Notes: generated by a model not told the origin, from the letters alone. A stretch of DNA of 64,000 bases from Steroidobacteraceae bacterium (GCA_025458905.1 JALORN010000021.1:31689-95688); one strand, 5' to 3'. Shown: positions 48,407-58,759, counted from the first letter of the stretch. Made by a program: numbers and translations.

Positions 48407-49570
48407 ATGCCCGCACCCCGCATCCACCCCATGATGCCGCTCAGCACCCACGACGAGACCTCCGAGCAGGGCTTCGTGGTCGCGCTGAAGACCTTCCTCT
48501 ACACGCAGATGGACCCCGCGCTGCGCCAGATGACCCTCGGCATCGCCCGGGAACTCGAGGCCGGCGGGCAGAAGCCGACGCTGCAGCAGTTGCGCAAGCG
48601 CCTCGAAGACAAGCAGCTCTACCAGAACTGGATCTCCTCGACGCGCGCCGCGCAGGAGATGATGTGGCAGTCCGCGGTCGACTGCGTCGACCGCCAGCGC
48701 GCCGAACTGGAGGCGCTCGAGCGCAGCGCCCCGCCGATCGGCTCGCTGCGCGTCGACCCGGACTTCGAGGTGCCGCGCTACATCGCCGCCGGCGACATCC
48801 ACATGATGCCGGGCGGCTACCACTACGATCCGAAGGGCGACGAGCAGAGCATTCGCCAGGGCGCGGTGTTCGACAAGGCCGCCTCGCTCTACAGCCTCGG
48901 CCGCCAGGGCGGGCAGATGAACGACATGCGCGGCAACACCGTGATCGCGCACCTGTACGAGATCTACCCCGATCTCGACCCGAGGCAGATCCTGGAGATG
49001 GGCTGCACGGTCGGCAACAGCCTGGTCGCGGTCAAGCGCGCCTTCCCGCAGGCGGACTGCACCGGACTCGACGTCGGCGCGAGCCTGCTGCGCTATGCGC
49101 GGGCGCGCGCCGCGCACCTCGGCGTGCCGCTGAACTTCGTGCAGGGCAACGCCGAGCAGACCGACTTCCCGGACGAGAGCTTCGACCTCGTCTACTCGAG
49201 CGCGATGCTGCACGAGACCAGCCACAAGGCGCTGCCGCGGATCATGGCCGAGTGCTTCCGGGTACTGAAGCCGGGCGGCGTGATGATCCACCTCGAGGTG
49301 CCGTTCCGCGCCGACATGGCCGACGCCTTCGACCTGGTGCGCGCCGACTACGAGACGCGCTACAACAACGAGCCGTTCTGGCTCGGCGCGACCGAGGCCG
49401 ACTACGCGGCGCTCGCGCAGAAGGCCGGCTTCACCGACATCCACGCCGGCTTCAACGACGCGGCCATGGGCCCGCCGTCGCGCGACAAGGTGCAGGGCAT
49501 GTTCGGCCAGCCCAACAAGGGCGGCTACAAGTCCTGGTACATCGCCTCCGCCCGGAAGCCCCGCCGATGA
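48407..49570 (+). CDS. Class I SAM-dependent methyltransferase, copy 2 of the duplicated module
   Basis: The 387-residue protein is a full-length paralogue of the gene at 7205-8401. Shared blocks are RAAQEMMW, IGSLRVDP, GDIHMMPGGY (129-138), LYSLGRQGG, ILEMGCTVGNS (195-205), LDVGASLLRYARARA (Asp222), FPDESFDLVYSSAMLHETSHKALP, LKPGG and ETRYNNEPFW. Identity looks moderate, with the core and the two unusual motifs best kept. AGGAG at 48396-48400 fixes the start. The stop overlaps the next small gene (ATGA), as in copy 1. The substrate is unknown. Confidence 0.9.
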   Translation: MPAPRIHPMMPLSTHDETSEQGFVVALKTFLYTQMDPALRQMTLGIARELEAGGQKPTLQQLRKRLEDKQLYQNWISSTRAAQEMMWQSAVDCVDRQRAELEALERSAPPIGSLRVDPDFEVPRYIAAGDIHMMPGGYHYDPKGDEQSIRQGAVFDKAASLYSLGRQGGQMNDMRGNTVIAHLYEIYPDLDPRQILEMGCTVGNSLVAVKRAFPQADCTGLDVGASLLRYARARAAHLGVPLNFVQGNAEQTDFPDESFDLVYSSAMLHETSHKALPRIMAECFRVLKPGGVMIHLEVPFRADMADAFDLVRADYETRYNNEPFWLGATEADYAALAQKAGFTDIHAGFNDAAMGPPSRDKVQGMFGQPNKGGYKSWYIASARKPRR

Positions 49571-49923
49571 GCGCCACGGTCCGTGCCGCCCCGACCGGGG
49601 ATCGCCGCTACCGCATCCACAAGACCCGCATCGAGGTGCCGGGCGTCGACCCTCGCGTCGACACGCTGCTCGGCATGGTGATGCAGCTGATGTCCGAGGT
49701 CTCGGTGCTGCGCGAGCGCGTCGACGCGCACGAGCGGCTCGCCGCGGCGCAGCAGGCGCCGACGCCCGACGCGGTGGACGACTACGTGCCCGACGAGGCG
49801 GCGTCCAGGGCGCGCGCCGCGGTGCGGCAGCGCATGATCGAGAAGGTCTGCCGCCCGCTGCTGGCGGCCGACGAGGCTGCCGAGGCGAAGCAGAAAGCCA
49901 ACGGCCAGGATCGCGACGCGTGA
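49567..49923 (+). CDS. Small coiled-coil partner protein, copy 2
   Basis: The 118-residue protein is the counterpart of the 8398-8763 product. It keeps VDTLLGMVMQLMSEVSVLRERVDAHERLAA in the same position, followed by an Ala/Arg-rich C-terminus ending in a Lys/Asp tail. Sequence outside the coiled coil has diverged strongly. It overlaps methyltransferase 2 (ATGA) and the SUMF1 gene (GTGA), so three proteins are coupled. Function unknown; a methyltransferase regulator or scaffold is inferred from the repeated pairing. Confidence 0.85.
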   Translation: MSATVRAAPTGDRRYRIHKTRIEVPGVDPRVDTLLGMVMQLMSEVSVLRERVDAHERLAAAQQAPTPDAVDDYVPDEAASRARAAVRQRMIEKVCRPLLAADEAAEAKQKANGQDRDA

Positions 49924-50888
49924 CGTCGGCCTCGCGGCCCGTGGGCGCAGCGCGGCTCGCCGGCGCGGCGCTGCTCGTGATCGCGGCGATGCTCCCGTTG
50001 CCCGAGGCCGCCGCGCAGGGCAAGGCCTCGAAGCCCGGCACGGTCTTCAAGGACTGCCCGGACTGCCCCGAAATGGTGGTGATCCCGCCCGGGAAGTTCA
50101 TGATGGGCGTCGACGGCGGCGAGAAGGATCGCTACGAAGGCCCAGTGCATCAGGTGTCGATCGGCTATCCGTTCGCCGCCGGTCGCTTCGAGCTCACCAA
50201 CGGGCAGTACCGCAGGTTCGTCGAGGCCACCGGACACGAGACCGCCGGCACCGGCTGCAACGTGTTCTTCGGCGATCGCGTCGAGGCGGTGGCCGGCAGC
50301 AGCTGGGCAGACCCCAGCTACGGTCGCCCGATCCGCGACGACGAACCGGTCGCCTGCATCCGCTGGAGCGACGCCAAGTCCTATGTGTCGTGGCTCGCGG
50401 GGAAGACCGGCAAGAAGTACCGGTTGCTCACCGAAGCCGAGTGGGAGTACGTCGCGCGTGCCGGCACCACCGGCCTCCACACCTGGGGCGACGACGCCTC
50501 GGCGGCCTGCCGGCAGGCCAACATCCACGACAAGAGTGCCGAGAAGGTTGCGGCCGACAAGGGCATCAAGCTGCCCTACTCGCCTGCACCGTGCGACGAC
50601 GGCTACCCGGACGTCGCCCCGGTCGGGAAGTTCGCGGCGAACGCCTTCGGTCTGCACGACACGATCGGCAACGTCTGGGAGTGGGTCGAGGACTGCTACG
50701 AGATGCCCTACCCTGCCAGGCCCGTCGACGGCTCCCCCCAGCTCGCGAAGGGCTGCGATCGCCGCGGTTCGCGCGGCGGCTCCTGGCGCACCGACTTCCA
50801 CCGCCAGCGCCCTGCCTTCCGCGGCCGCGACCCCGAGGCCCTCACCAGCCAGATCTTCGGCACCCGCATCGCCCGCGACCTCGACTAA
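49920..50888 (+). CDS. SUMF1/FGE-sulfatase domain protein (exported)
   Basis: The 322-residue protein starts at GTG, has a signal peptide (GAALLVIAAMLPLPEAAAQ) and a SUMF1 domain: CPEMVVIPPGKFMMG, RFELTNGQYRRFVEATGH, RLLTEAEWEYVARAG, GNVWEWVEDCYE and GSRGGSWRTDFHRQRPAFRGRD. The paired active-site cysteines of true formylglycine-generating enzymes are not seen next to GGSW, so sulfatase activation is unlikely; PvdO- or enzyme-like SUMF1 roles are alternatives. The TAA stop is part of the repeat at 50887-50910. Confidence 0.9.
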   Translation: MTSASRPVGAARLAGAALLVIAAMLPLPEAAAQGKASKPGTVFKDCPDCPEMVVIPPGKFMMGVDGGEKDRYEGPVHQVSIGYPFAAGRFELTNGQYRRFVEATGHETAGTGCNVFFGDRVEAVAGSSWADPSYGRPIRDDEPVACIRWSDAKSYVSWLAGKTGKKYRLLTEAEWEYVARAGTTGLHTWGDDASAACRQANIHDKSAEKVAADKGIKLPYSPAPCDDGYPDVAPVGKFAANAFGLHDTIGNVWEWVEDCYEMPYPARPVDGSPQLAKGCDRRGSRGGSWRTDFHRQRPAFRGRDPEALTSQIFGTRIARDLD

Positions 50889-50910
50889 AGGGGACAGATT
50901 TATTTTCCCG
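50887..50910 (+). repeat. Half-copy of the palindromic element, fused to a stop codon
   Basis: AAAGGGGACAGATTTATTTT followed by CCCG matches the left arm of the element at 24391-24416. It begins inside the TAA stop codon of the SUMF1 gene. A copy in the opposite orientation lies at 51430-51451. Between them sits the S4-domain gene. Confidence 0.8.
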
Positions 50911-50930
50911 TCCGCGGGCGAGCGCCCCCG

Positions 50931-50942
50931 GCAAGCGCTTGC
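50931..50942. repeat. Perfect 12-bp palindrome upstream of the S4 gene
   Basis: GCAAGCGCTTGC is a perfect palindrome 39 bp before the S4-domain start. A GGGCGAGCGCCC hairpin (50916-50927) lies just before it. It may be an operator or part of the repeat block; I cannot tell which. Confidence 0.5.
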
Positions 50943-50981
50943 TCCATCGACAGGCGCGTGAGGCAGGCTTAGCCTGCATCC

Positions 50982-51365
50982 ATGGCCGACCCGGCGCGCA
51001 TCGACGTCTGGCTGTTCAACGCCCGCTTCTACAAGTCGCGGAGCCTCGCGGCCGACGCGGTGCAGGGCGGCCTCGTGCACCTCAACGGCACGCGCGTGAA
51101 GCCGGCGCGCGCGGTCAAGCCCGGCGACATGGTGAGCTTCCGCCGCGGCAGCGTCGACTTCGAGTGCGAAGTGCTGTCGCTGCCGCCGCGACGTGGGCCT
51201 GCGCTCGAGGCCCAGGCCTGCTACCGCGAGTCGGAGGCGAGCACGGCGCGGCGCGAGAAGCACGCCGAGAACATGCGCATCGCCGCGGCGTCCGGCGCGG
51301 GCCCGGGCCACCGCCCCACCCGCCAGGAACGCGCCGAGCTACGGCGCCTCCGGGGCCGCCACTGA
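50982..51365 (+). CDS. S4 RNA-binding domain protein (Hsp15-like)
   Basis: The 127-residue protein has an N-terminal S4 domain (RIDVWLFNARFYKSRSLAADAVQGGLVHLNGTRVKPARAVKPGDMV) and a basic C-terminal helix ending RQERAELRRLRGRH. Hsp15 binds free 50S subunits carrying a nascent chain and recycles them after heat stress; length and layout fit. The gene is enclosed by inverted half-copies of the AT-rich repeat (50887-50910, 51430-51451). Confidence 0.92.
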   Translation: MADPARIDVWLFNARFYKSRSLAADAVQGGLVHLNGTRVKPARAVKPGDMVSFRRGSVDFECEVLSLPPRRGPALEAQACYRESEASTARREKHAENMRIAAASGAGPGHRPTRQERAELRRLRGRH

Positions 51366-51389
51366 GGTCGCGGGCAAGCATCGAACCCA

Positions 51390-51406
51390 GGCTCGGCGAT
51401 CGAGCC
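51390..51406. terminator. Weak hairpin after the S4 gene
   Basis: GGCTCG (51390-51395) and CGAGCC (51401-51406) pair around a 5-nt loop, 25 bp after the S4 stop codon. No T-run follows, so intrinsic termination is uncertain. Confidence 0.25.
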
Positions 51407-51429
51407 GACCCGCTTCCGAGAATAGATCC

Positions 51430-51451
51430 GAAAATAAATCCGTCCCCTTTT
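51430..51451 (-). repeat. Half-copy of the palindromic element, fused to a stop codon (opposite orientation)
   Basis: On the minus strand this reads AAAAGGGGACGGATTTATTTTC, matching the right arm of the full element (24438-24463), including the GACGG variant. It overlaps the TAA stop of the dehydrogenase gene (51450-51452). With the copy at 50887-50910 it forms inverted flanks 566 bp apart around the S4 gene. Confidence 0.8.
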
Positions 51452-52622
51452 AGTGGCGGATGACGATCTTGCCGAGGTGGGTGCCGGTGGCGAGGTAGTC
51501 GAGCGCGGCGCGGGCCTGGTCGAAGGGGAAGACCTTGTCGATCTTCGGCTTGACGCCGTTGCCATCGACGGCGCGCAGCAGGTCCTCGAGCATGCGGCGG
51601 CTGCCGGAGGTGATGCCCTTGAGCACCACGTTCTTGGCGATCATGGGGAAGAGGGTCGGGCCGCCCGCGGGCGGGCCCTCCAGGCCGCCGAGCCAGCCGA
51701 CGCGCGCGTTCGGTGCGCAGCAGGCGAGCGACTGCGACAGCGTGCCGAGGCCGACGGTCTCGACCACGATGTCGGCACCGCGGCCGCCGGTCGCGGCCAG
51801 CACGGCCTCGTGCCACGCGGGCGTGGTCCGGTAGTTGACCGTGATGTCGGCGCCGAGCTCCCGGCAGGCCGCGAGCTTGGTGTCGCTGGAAGAGGTGATC
51901 GCCACGGTCGCGCCGCCCATCTTGGCGATCTGCAGCGCGAGGATCGCGACGCCACCGGTGCCGAGGGTGAGCACCACGTCGCCGGACTTCATCCGGCCGA
52001 AAGGCTCGAGCACCGCCCAGGCGGTGATGCCGGCCGCGCCGAGCGCCGCAGCCTCTTCGTAGCCCATCTTCGCCGGCAGCTTGACCAGCGCCGCGGCCGG
52101 CAGCAGCACCTGTTCCTGCAGCCAGCCGTCGATCGAGTTGCCGACGTCGCCGGCGAACACCGACGGGTCGTAGTCGCCGTCGACCCAGGGCGTGAAGTGC
52201 GGCGCGGTGACCCGGTCGCCGACCTTGACGCGCGTGACGCCCGCGCCCACCGCGACCACCTCGCCCGCGCCGTCGGCCACCGGCACGCGCGTCGGCGGCT
52301 TCGGCCCGCCATAGCGCCCGCCCATCACCATCAGGTCGCGGTGGTTCAGCGCCGAAGCCTTGACCGCGATCCGCACCTCACCCGGGCCGGGCTCGGGCAC
52401 CGGGCCCACCACGAGCTTCAGGGAGTCGAGGCCCTTCTGGTCGCCGACCTGGTACTTGCGCATCTTCATGCCTGCCTCGTATTGCGGGGACGGGGACGCC
52501 GCGACGGGCGCGGCGCAAACGGCGGCAGGCACGCCCGATGCCGCGACCAGCGTGGCCGGGGCCGTGGCGGCCGCCAGCGCGGCCACCAGCGCCTCGCGCC
52601 GGGCGGGGTCGAAGGTCACCAT
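51450..52622 (-). CDS. Zinc-independent MDR-family oxidoreductase with an export-like N-terminus
   Basis: The 390-residue protein belongs to the medium-chain dehydrogenase/reductase family: LNHRDLMVMGGRYGG, PVADGAGEVVAVGAGVTRVKVGDRV and the NAD(P) motif LTLGTGGVAILALQIAKMGGATV. The GHE zinc-ligand motif is absent, so a quinone-oxidoreductase-type enzyme is likely. The first 50 residues (ARREALVAALAAATAPATL, then Ala/Pro-rich) resemble a Tat or Sec signal; a start at Met52 would remove it. It lies 61 bp downstream of the TonB receptor pseudogene in the same direction. Confidence 0.88.
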   Translation of the reverse strand: MVTFDPARREALVAALAAATAPATLVAASGVPAAVCAAPVAASPSPQYEAGMKMRKYQVGDQKGLDSLKLVVGPVPEPGPGEVRIAVKASALNHRDLMVMGGRYGGPKPPTRVPVADGAGEVVAVGAGVTRVKVGDRVTAPHFTPWVDGDYDPSVFAGDVGNSIDGWLQEQVLLPAAALVKLPAKMGYEEAAALGAAGITAWAVLEPFGRMKSGDVVLTLGTGGVAILALQIAKMGGATVAITSSSDTKLAACRELGADITVNYRTTPAWHEAVLAATGGRGADIVVETVGLGTLSQSLACCAPNARVGWLGGLEGPPAGGPTLFPMIAKNVVLKGITSGSRRMLEDLLRAVDGNGVKPKIDKVFPFDQARAALDYLATGTHLGKIVIRH

Positions 52623-52683
52623 GCCTGCCTCCGGGGACTTGGGCCGCCGGCGCGACGCGCACGGCGGCCCCCCGGGTCGAAGC

Positions 52684-54824
<2,141 letters not shown>

Positions 54825-54886
54825 GGCGGAGCCTCCGGTGCTGAGCAGGTAGCGCACACTGTCCAAGCTGCCTCCGCTTGTCAATC

Positions 54887-54925
54887 AATCCTGATATAAA
54901 GCTCTACCGTCTCGATATCAGGATT
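54887..54925. promoter_or_regulatory. Perfect inverted repeat, probable IclR operator
   Basis: AATCCTGATAT (54887-54897) and ATATCAGGATT (54915-54925) are perfect 11-bp inverted arms with a 17-bp spacer. They lie in the 109-bp gap between the IclR-type gene and the divergent TonB receptor. The AT-rich arms stand out from the GC-rich surroundings. The site would suit dimer-of-dimers binding by the adjacent regulator and control of both directions. Confidence 0.65.
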
Positions 54926-54933
54926 TTACTGAC

Positions 54934-55683
54934 GTGTCCGACGCCGCGCTCTCCGTTGCCCGGATCGCCGCGCTGCTCGAGCTGTTCGAGCGCGAGCGCC
55001 GGCCGCTGACCAGCCAGGAAATCGCGCAGTACCTCGACATCCCGCGATCGAGCCTCGGCACGCTGCTCAAGGCGCTGGTCGGCCTGCGCTGGCTGGCGGC
55101 CGACCGGCGCCGCGCCACGTATTTCCCCGGCGCGCGGCTCGCACGGCTCACCGGCTGGCTGCAGGGCGAGGCGCTGATCGACGGCCGGCTGCGCGACGGC
55201 GTGCTGCGGCTCTGCAAGCAGACCGGCGAGACCGTGAGCCTGAGCGCGGTCGGCGACCTCGACCTCGAGGTGATCCTGGTCGATTCGCAGGACGTCGGCG
55301 TGCAGCTGGTCGTGCAGCCCGGCCGGCGCATGCCGCTGTGGACCTCGGCCGTCGGCACGGCCCATCTCGCGACGCTGCCCGACGCCACCGTGCGCTCGAT
55401 GCACGCGCGCGCCCAGCGGCGCGCCGGGCGCGGTGGCCAGGGTGACCCGCCGGCCCTCACCGAGGTGCTGCGCCGCGTCCGTGCGACGCGCGATGCGGGC
55501 GGCATCACCTTCGCCAGCGCAGCGGTGGTCGACGGCGTGGCGGCGGTGGCCGTCGGCCTGCCGGCGGATCTCGGCCCCCGGCCGATGGTGCTGAGCATCG
55601 GCGGCCCCAGCAAGCGCATCGTGGCCGCGCGCGCCGCGATCGAGCAGGCGCTGAAACAGGCGCTCGCCGCGCTGGCCGCGTAG
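54934..55683 (+). CDS. IclR-family transcriptional regulator
   Basis: The 249-residue protein starts at GTG. It has the N-terminal winged helix (LSVARIAALLELFERERRPLTSQEIAQYLDIPRSSLGTLLKALV) and an IclR effector domain (LCKQTGETVSLSA, WTSAVGTAHLATLPD, GGITFASAAVVDGVAAVAVGLP). IclR proteins usually govern catabolism of aromatic or other carbon sources. The inverted repeat just upstream is the likely binding site. It converges on the CaiB-family gene with a 5-bp gap. Confidence 0.93.
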   Translation: MSDAALSVARIAALLELFERERRPLTSQEIAQYLDIPRSSLGTLLKALVGLRWLAADRRRATYFPGARLARLTGWLQGEALIDGRLRDGVLRLCKQTGETVSLSAVGDLDLEVILVDSQDVGVQLVVQPGRRMPLWTSAVGTAHLATLPDATVRSMHARAQRRAGRGGQGDPPALTEVLRRVRATRDAGGITFASAAVVDGVAAVAVGLPADLGPRPMVLSIGGPSKRIVAARAAIEQALKQALAALAA

Positions 55684-55688
55684 CCGCG

Positions 55689-56819
55689 CTAGCGAAACTC
55701 CGCGAGCAGCCGGTCGCGATCCTGGTCCAGCGCAGGCGCCGGACGCGCCGCGGTCGGCGCCGCATGCCCGGAGATGCGCACCGGGCTGCCGGCCACCTTG
55801 ATGCCCGCGGCCTCGACCAGCATGCCGCGCCAGGCGAGCTGCGGATCGGTGAGCAGGTCCGCCATCGTGCGCACCGGGCCGCAGGGCACGCCGGCGGCGG
55901 CGAGCGCCGCGTCCCAGTGCGCCGTCGGCTGCAGCGCCGTGACCGCCTCGATCGCGGCCTTCAGCGCCGCGTGGTTCGCAACGCGCAGCGCCATCGTCGC
56001 GAAGCGCGGGTCTTCGCGCAGCGGCTCGAGGCCCAGCACCTGCAGCGTGCCGCGCCACTGGGGCTCCGTGACCGCGCCGATCACGATCCAGCCATCGGTG
56101 GTGCGGAACGCGTCCGACGGCGCCACGGTCGGGAAGCGCGCGCCGATCCGCTGCGGCGGGTCGCCGAGCTGCGTGCGCGCCAGCGCGTGCTCGAGCATCG
56201 CGACCTGGCAGTCGAGCATCGCGATGTCGACGAAACGCCCGGGCGTGCCCGGCGCGCCGCGCTGCTCGGCGAGCGCCGCGAGGATGCCGACCGCGGCGAA
56301 CAGCCCCGTCGCGATGTCGACGATGGAGGTGCCGACCCGCGCCGGCCCCTGGCCCTCGTTGCCGGTGAGGCTCATCACGCCGCTCATCGCCTGGATGATC
56401 AGGTCGTAGGCCGTGCGCGTCGCATAGGGGCCGTCCTGCCCGAATCCCGAGATGCTCGCGTGCACCAGCCGCGGCCAGCGTGCCGCGATCGTCTCGCGCG
56501 GATAGCCGAGCCGCGCAAGCACCCCCGGCCGATAGTTGTCGAGCAGCACGTCGGCGCCGTCGACCAGCCGCTCGAAGGCCGCGCGATCGTCGGGCTGGCG
56601 CAGGTCGAGCGCGAGGCTCTCCTTGCCGCGGTTGAACGCCGCGAAATACGCCGACTCACCGCCCGAGAACGGCGCGAAGCCGCGCGAGTCGTCGCCCGCG
56701 CCGGGCGGCTCCACTTTGATCACGCGTGCGCCGAGGTCGGCGAGCACCATCGAGCAATAGGGACCGGACAGCACGCGGCTGAGGTCGACGACGGTGACGC
56801 CGTGCAGCGGCGCGCTCAC
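55689..56819 (-). CDS. CaiB/BaiF-family CoA-transferase
   Basis: The 376-residue protein starts at GTG and matches family III CoA-transferases: VTVVDLSRVLSGPYCSMVLADLGARVIKVEPP, FAAFNRGKESLALDLRQ, LLDNYRPGVLARLGY, and a candidate catalytic Asp in FVDIAMLDCQ. These enzymes move CoA between carboxylic acids. The start overlaps the stop of the preceding CoA-transferase gene (GTGA), so two unrelated CoA-transferases are made together. Confidence 0.93.
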   Translation of the reverse strand: MSAPLHGVTVVDLSRVLSGPYCSMVLADLGARVIKVEPPGAGDDSRGFAPFSGGESAYFAAFNRGKESLALDLRQPDDRAAFERLVDGADVLLDNYRPGVLARLGYPRETIAARWPRLVHASISGFGQDGPYATRTAYDLIIQAMSGVMSLTGNEGQGPARVGTSIVDIATGLFAAVGILAALAEQRGAPGTPGRFVDIAMLDCQVAMLEHALARTQLGDPPQRIGARFPTVAPSDAFRTTDGWIVIGAVTEPQWRGTLQVLGLEPLREDPRFATMALRVANHAALKAAIEAVTALQPTAHWDAALAAAGVPCGPVRTMADLLTDPQLAWRGMLVEAAGIKVAGSPVRISGHAAPTAARPAPALDQDRDRLLAEFR

Positions 56820-58093
56820 AGGTAACCCATCCGCCGCGCCTCGTGCGCCAGCCGGTCGCGATGGTCCGGGTGCGCGATCGCGATCAGCGCCGTGGCGCGC
56901 TCGCGCAGGCTGCTGCCGCGCAGCTCGGCGACGCCCCACTCGGTCACCACCTTGTCCACGGTGTTCTTCAGCGTCGTCACGATCGTGCCGGGCGCGAGGC
57001 TCGGCACGATCTTCGACACGCGGCCCTCGTCGGCGGTCGAGCGGCAGACGACGAAGGCCTGCCCGCCCTCCGAATACATCGCGCCGCGGGCGAAGTCCGC
57101 CTGCCCGCCCGACGACGACCAGTAGCGCCCTGCGATCGTCTCCGATGCGCACTGTCCCACGAGGTCCACCTCCACGGTCGCGTTGATCGACACGAAGCCC
57201 GGCTCGCTTGCGATCCGCCGCGGGTCGTTCACGTAGGTGGCCGGCCACAGCTCGACCGCCGGGTTGTCGGCGATGAAGTCGTAGAGCCGCTGCGTGCCGA
57301 GCGCGAAGGTGCCGATGGTCTTGGTGCGATTGTTGCGCTTGCGCGCGCCCGTGACCACGCCCGACTCGACCAGCCCGATCACGCCGTCCGACAGCAGCTC
57401 GGTGTGGATGCCGAGCGCGCGATGGTTCTCGAGGGCGGCGAGGATCGCATTCGGGATCGCGCCGATGCCGGCCTGGATCGTCGCACCGTCCGGGATGCGC
57501 TCGGCCACCAGCGCCGCGATGCGCCGGTCGATCGCCGACGGCTCGACCGGCGGCACCTCGACGAGCGGGGTGTCGCTGCGGACCCAGCCGGCCACCTGCG
57601 AGAGGTGCAGCTGGTTGCGGCCGAAGGTGCGCGGCATCCGCGCGTTCGCCTCGACGAAGAAGCGCGCACGACCGATGAAGCTCGCCACGTAGTCGGCGCC
57701 GGTGCCGAGCGAGAAGTAGCCGTGCCGGTCGGGCGGCGACACCGCGGCGATCACCAGCGGATCCTTGCAGCGATGGCGCAGCAGCGGATAGACCTCGCTG
57801 AAGTGGTTCGGCACCAGGTCCAGCTCGCCCGCCGCGAAGCGCGGCCGCGTCACGTGCGAGAGGAAGTAGGACACGTGCCGCAGCCGGTCGCCGAACGCGG
57901 CGTGCAGGTAGGGCCGGTCGCGCAGCGCGTGCATCTGGTGCACGCGCACCCCGTCGAGGCGGTCGGCGTTGCGCTCGAGGGCATCGAGCAGCGCCACTGG
58001 CTCGCCGTTGGCGATGGGGACGATCAGGTCGGCGCCGGGGCCGACGTGGTCCAGCAGCGCGTCGGGGACGGTGGGTTCGATCAGGGTGGGCAT
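56816..58093 (-). CDS. Acetyl-CoA hydrolase/transferase family protein (4-hydroxybutyrate CoA-transferase-like)
   Basis: The 425-residue protein has the family I CoA-transferase fold: ADLIVPIANGEPVALLDAL, IQAGIGAIPNAILAAL, GIHTELLSDGVIGL with the candidate catalytic Glu in HTELLSDG, and GGQADFARGA near the C-terminus. It is likely to transfer CoA from acetyl-CoA to a substrate acid. It precedes the CaiB-type gene with a 4-bp overlap. Both may serve the same catabolic route controlled by the IclR gene. Confidence 0.92.
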   Translation of the reverse strand: MPTLIEPTVPDALLDHVGPGADLIVPIANGEPVALLDALERNADRLDGVRVHQMHALRDRPYLHAAFGDRLRHVSYFLSHVTRPRFAAGELDLVPNHFSEVYPLLRHRCKDPLVIAAVSPPDRHGYFSLGTGADYVASFIGRARFFVEANARMPRTFGRNQLHLSQVAGWVRSDTPLVEVPPVEPSAIDRRIAALVAERIPDGATIQAGIGAIPNAILAALENHRALGIHTELLSDGVIGLVESGVVTGARKRNNRTKTIGTFALGTQRLYDFIADNPAVELWPATYVNDPRRIASEPGFVSINATVEVDLVGQCASETIAGRYWSSSGGQADFARGAMYSEGGQAFVVCRSTADEGRVSKIVPSLAPGTIVTTLKNTVDKVVTEWGVAELRGSSLRERATALIAIAHPDHRDRLAHEARRMGYL

Positions 58094-58109
58094 GCGCGGG
58101 ATCGTCGCA

Positions 58110-58730
58110 CTAGCGTGCCGCGACTTCCTTCTGCAGCACGTCGACCAGCAGTTCGACGTAGTACTCCGGCTTGCTCGCCTTGGCGGCCGCGAGGAACCCG
58201 GCCAGTTCCTCCTTGTCCTGCTTCACCGCGCAACCCTTGAAGCGACCGTCGAGCACGTACTTCGGGAAGCCCACCTGCCCCGCGAGGCGACCGTAGATCG
58301 CCGACTCGCGGATCAGTTCGCCCGCGCGACACGGATCCTTCGGCGCCTGGTAGGCGCCGTCGAGGTAGAGATAGCCGGTGACGAACAGCGACTGCGGGTA
58401 CTTCAGGCTCGCCGACTTCTCGATGTAGGGCAGCGCCTCGCCGACCCGGCCCGAATAGGTGAGCACGCGCGCCAGCAGGTAGAGCAGGCGCGGATTGCCC
58501 GGGTCCTTCTTCAGGTCCGCCTCGCAGGCCCGGATCGCCGCCGGCAGGTCCATCTGTGGCCGCTCGAGGCCCGGCGTCACCTTGAACGGGTCGTCGTCGT
58601 GCGAGGCGCGCCGGTCGCAGTCGGTGACGGCCTGCGAATACGGGGAAGGATCGAAGGTCTTCGCCTCGCTGGCGAAGGCCGGGCCGCAGGCAAACACGAG
58701 GACCAGCGCAATCGAGGCACGTAGCGTCAT
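58110..58730 (-). CDS. Exported TPR/Sel1-like protein
   Basis: The 206-residue protein has a signal peptide (SIALVLVFACGPAFA) and helical repeats resembling TPR/Sel1 (AIRACEADLKKDPGNPRLLYLLARVLTYSGRVGEALPYIEKSA; SLFVTGYLYLDGAYQAPKDPCRAGELIRESA). It has several cysteines. The function is unknown; a periplasmic scaffold is plausible. An upstream open frame is out of frame with the true signal peptide and is not used. Confidence 0.82.
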   Translation of the reverse strand: MTLRASIALVLVFACGPAFASEAKTFDPSPYSQAVTDCDRRASHDDDPFKVTPGLERPQMDLPAAIRACEADLKKDPGNPRLLYLLARVLTYSGRVGEALPYIEKSASLKYPQSLFVTGYLYLDGAYQAPKDPCRAGELIRESAIYGRLAGQVGFPKYVLDGRFKGCAVKQDKEELAGFLAAAKASKPEYYVELLVDVLQKEVAAR

Positions 58731-58759
58731 GGGAACTCCTGCCGTGATGGGTCGACGAT

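Noticed and set aside
49920..50888. SUMF1-domain protein as a true formylglycine-generating enzyme
   Set aside because: The cysteine pair expected after GGSx is absent (GGSWRTDFHRQRP), and no sulfatase gene is nearby.
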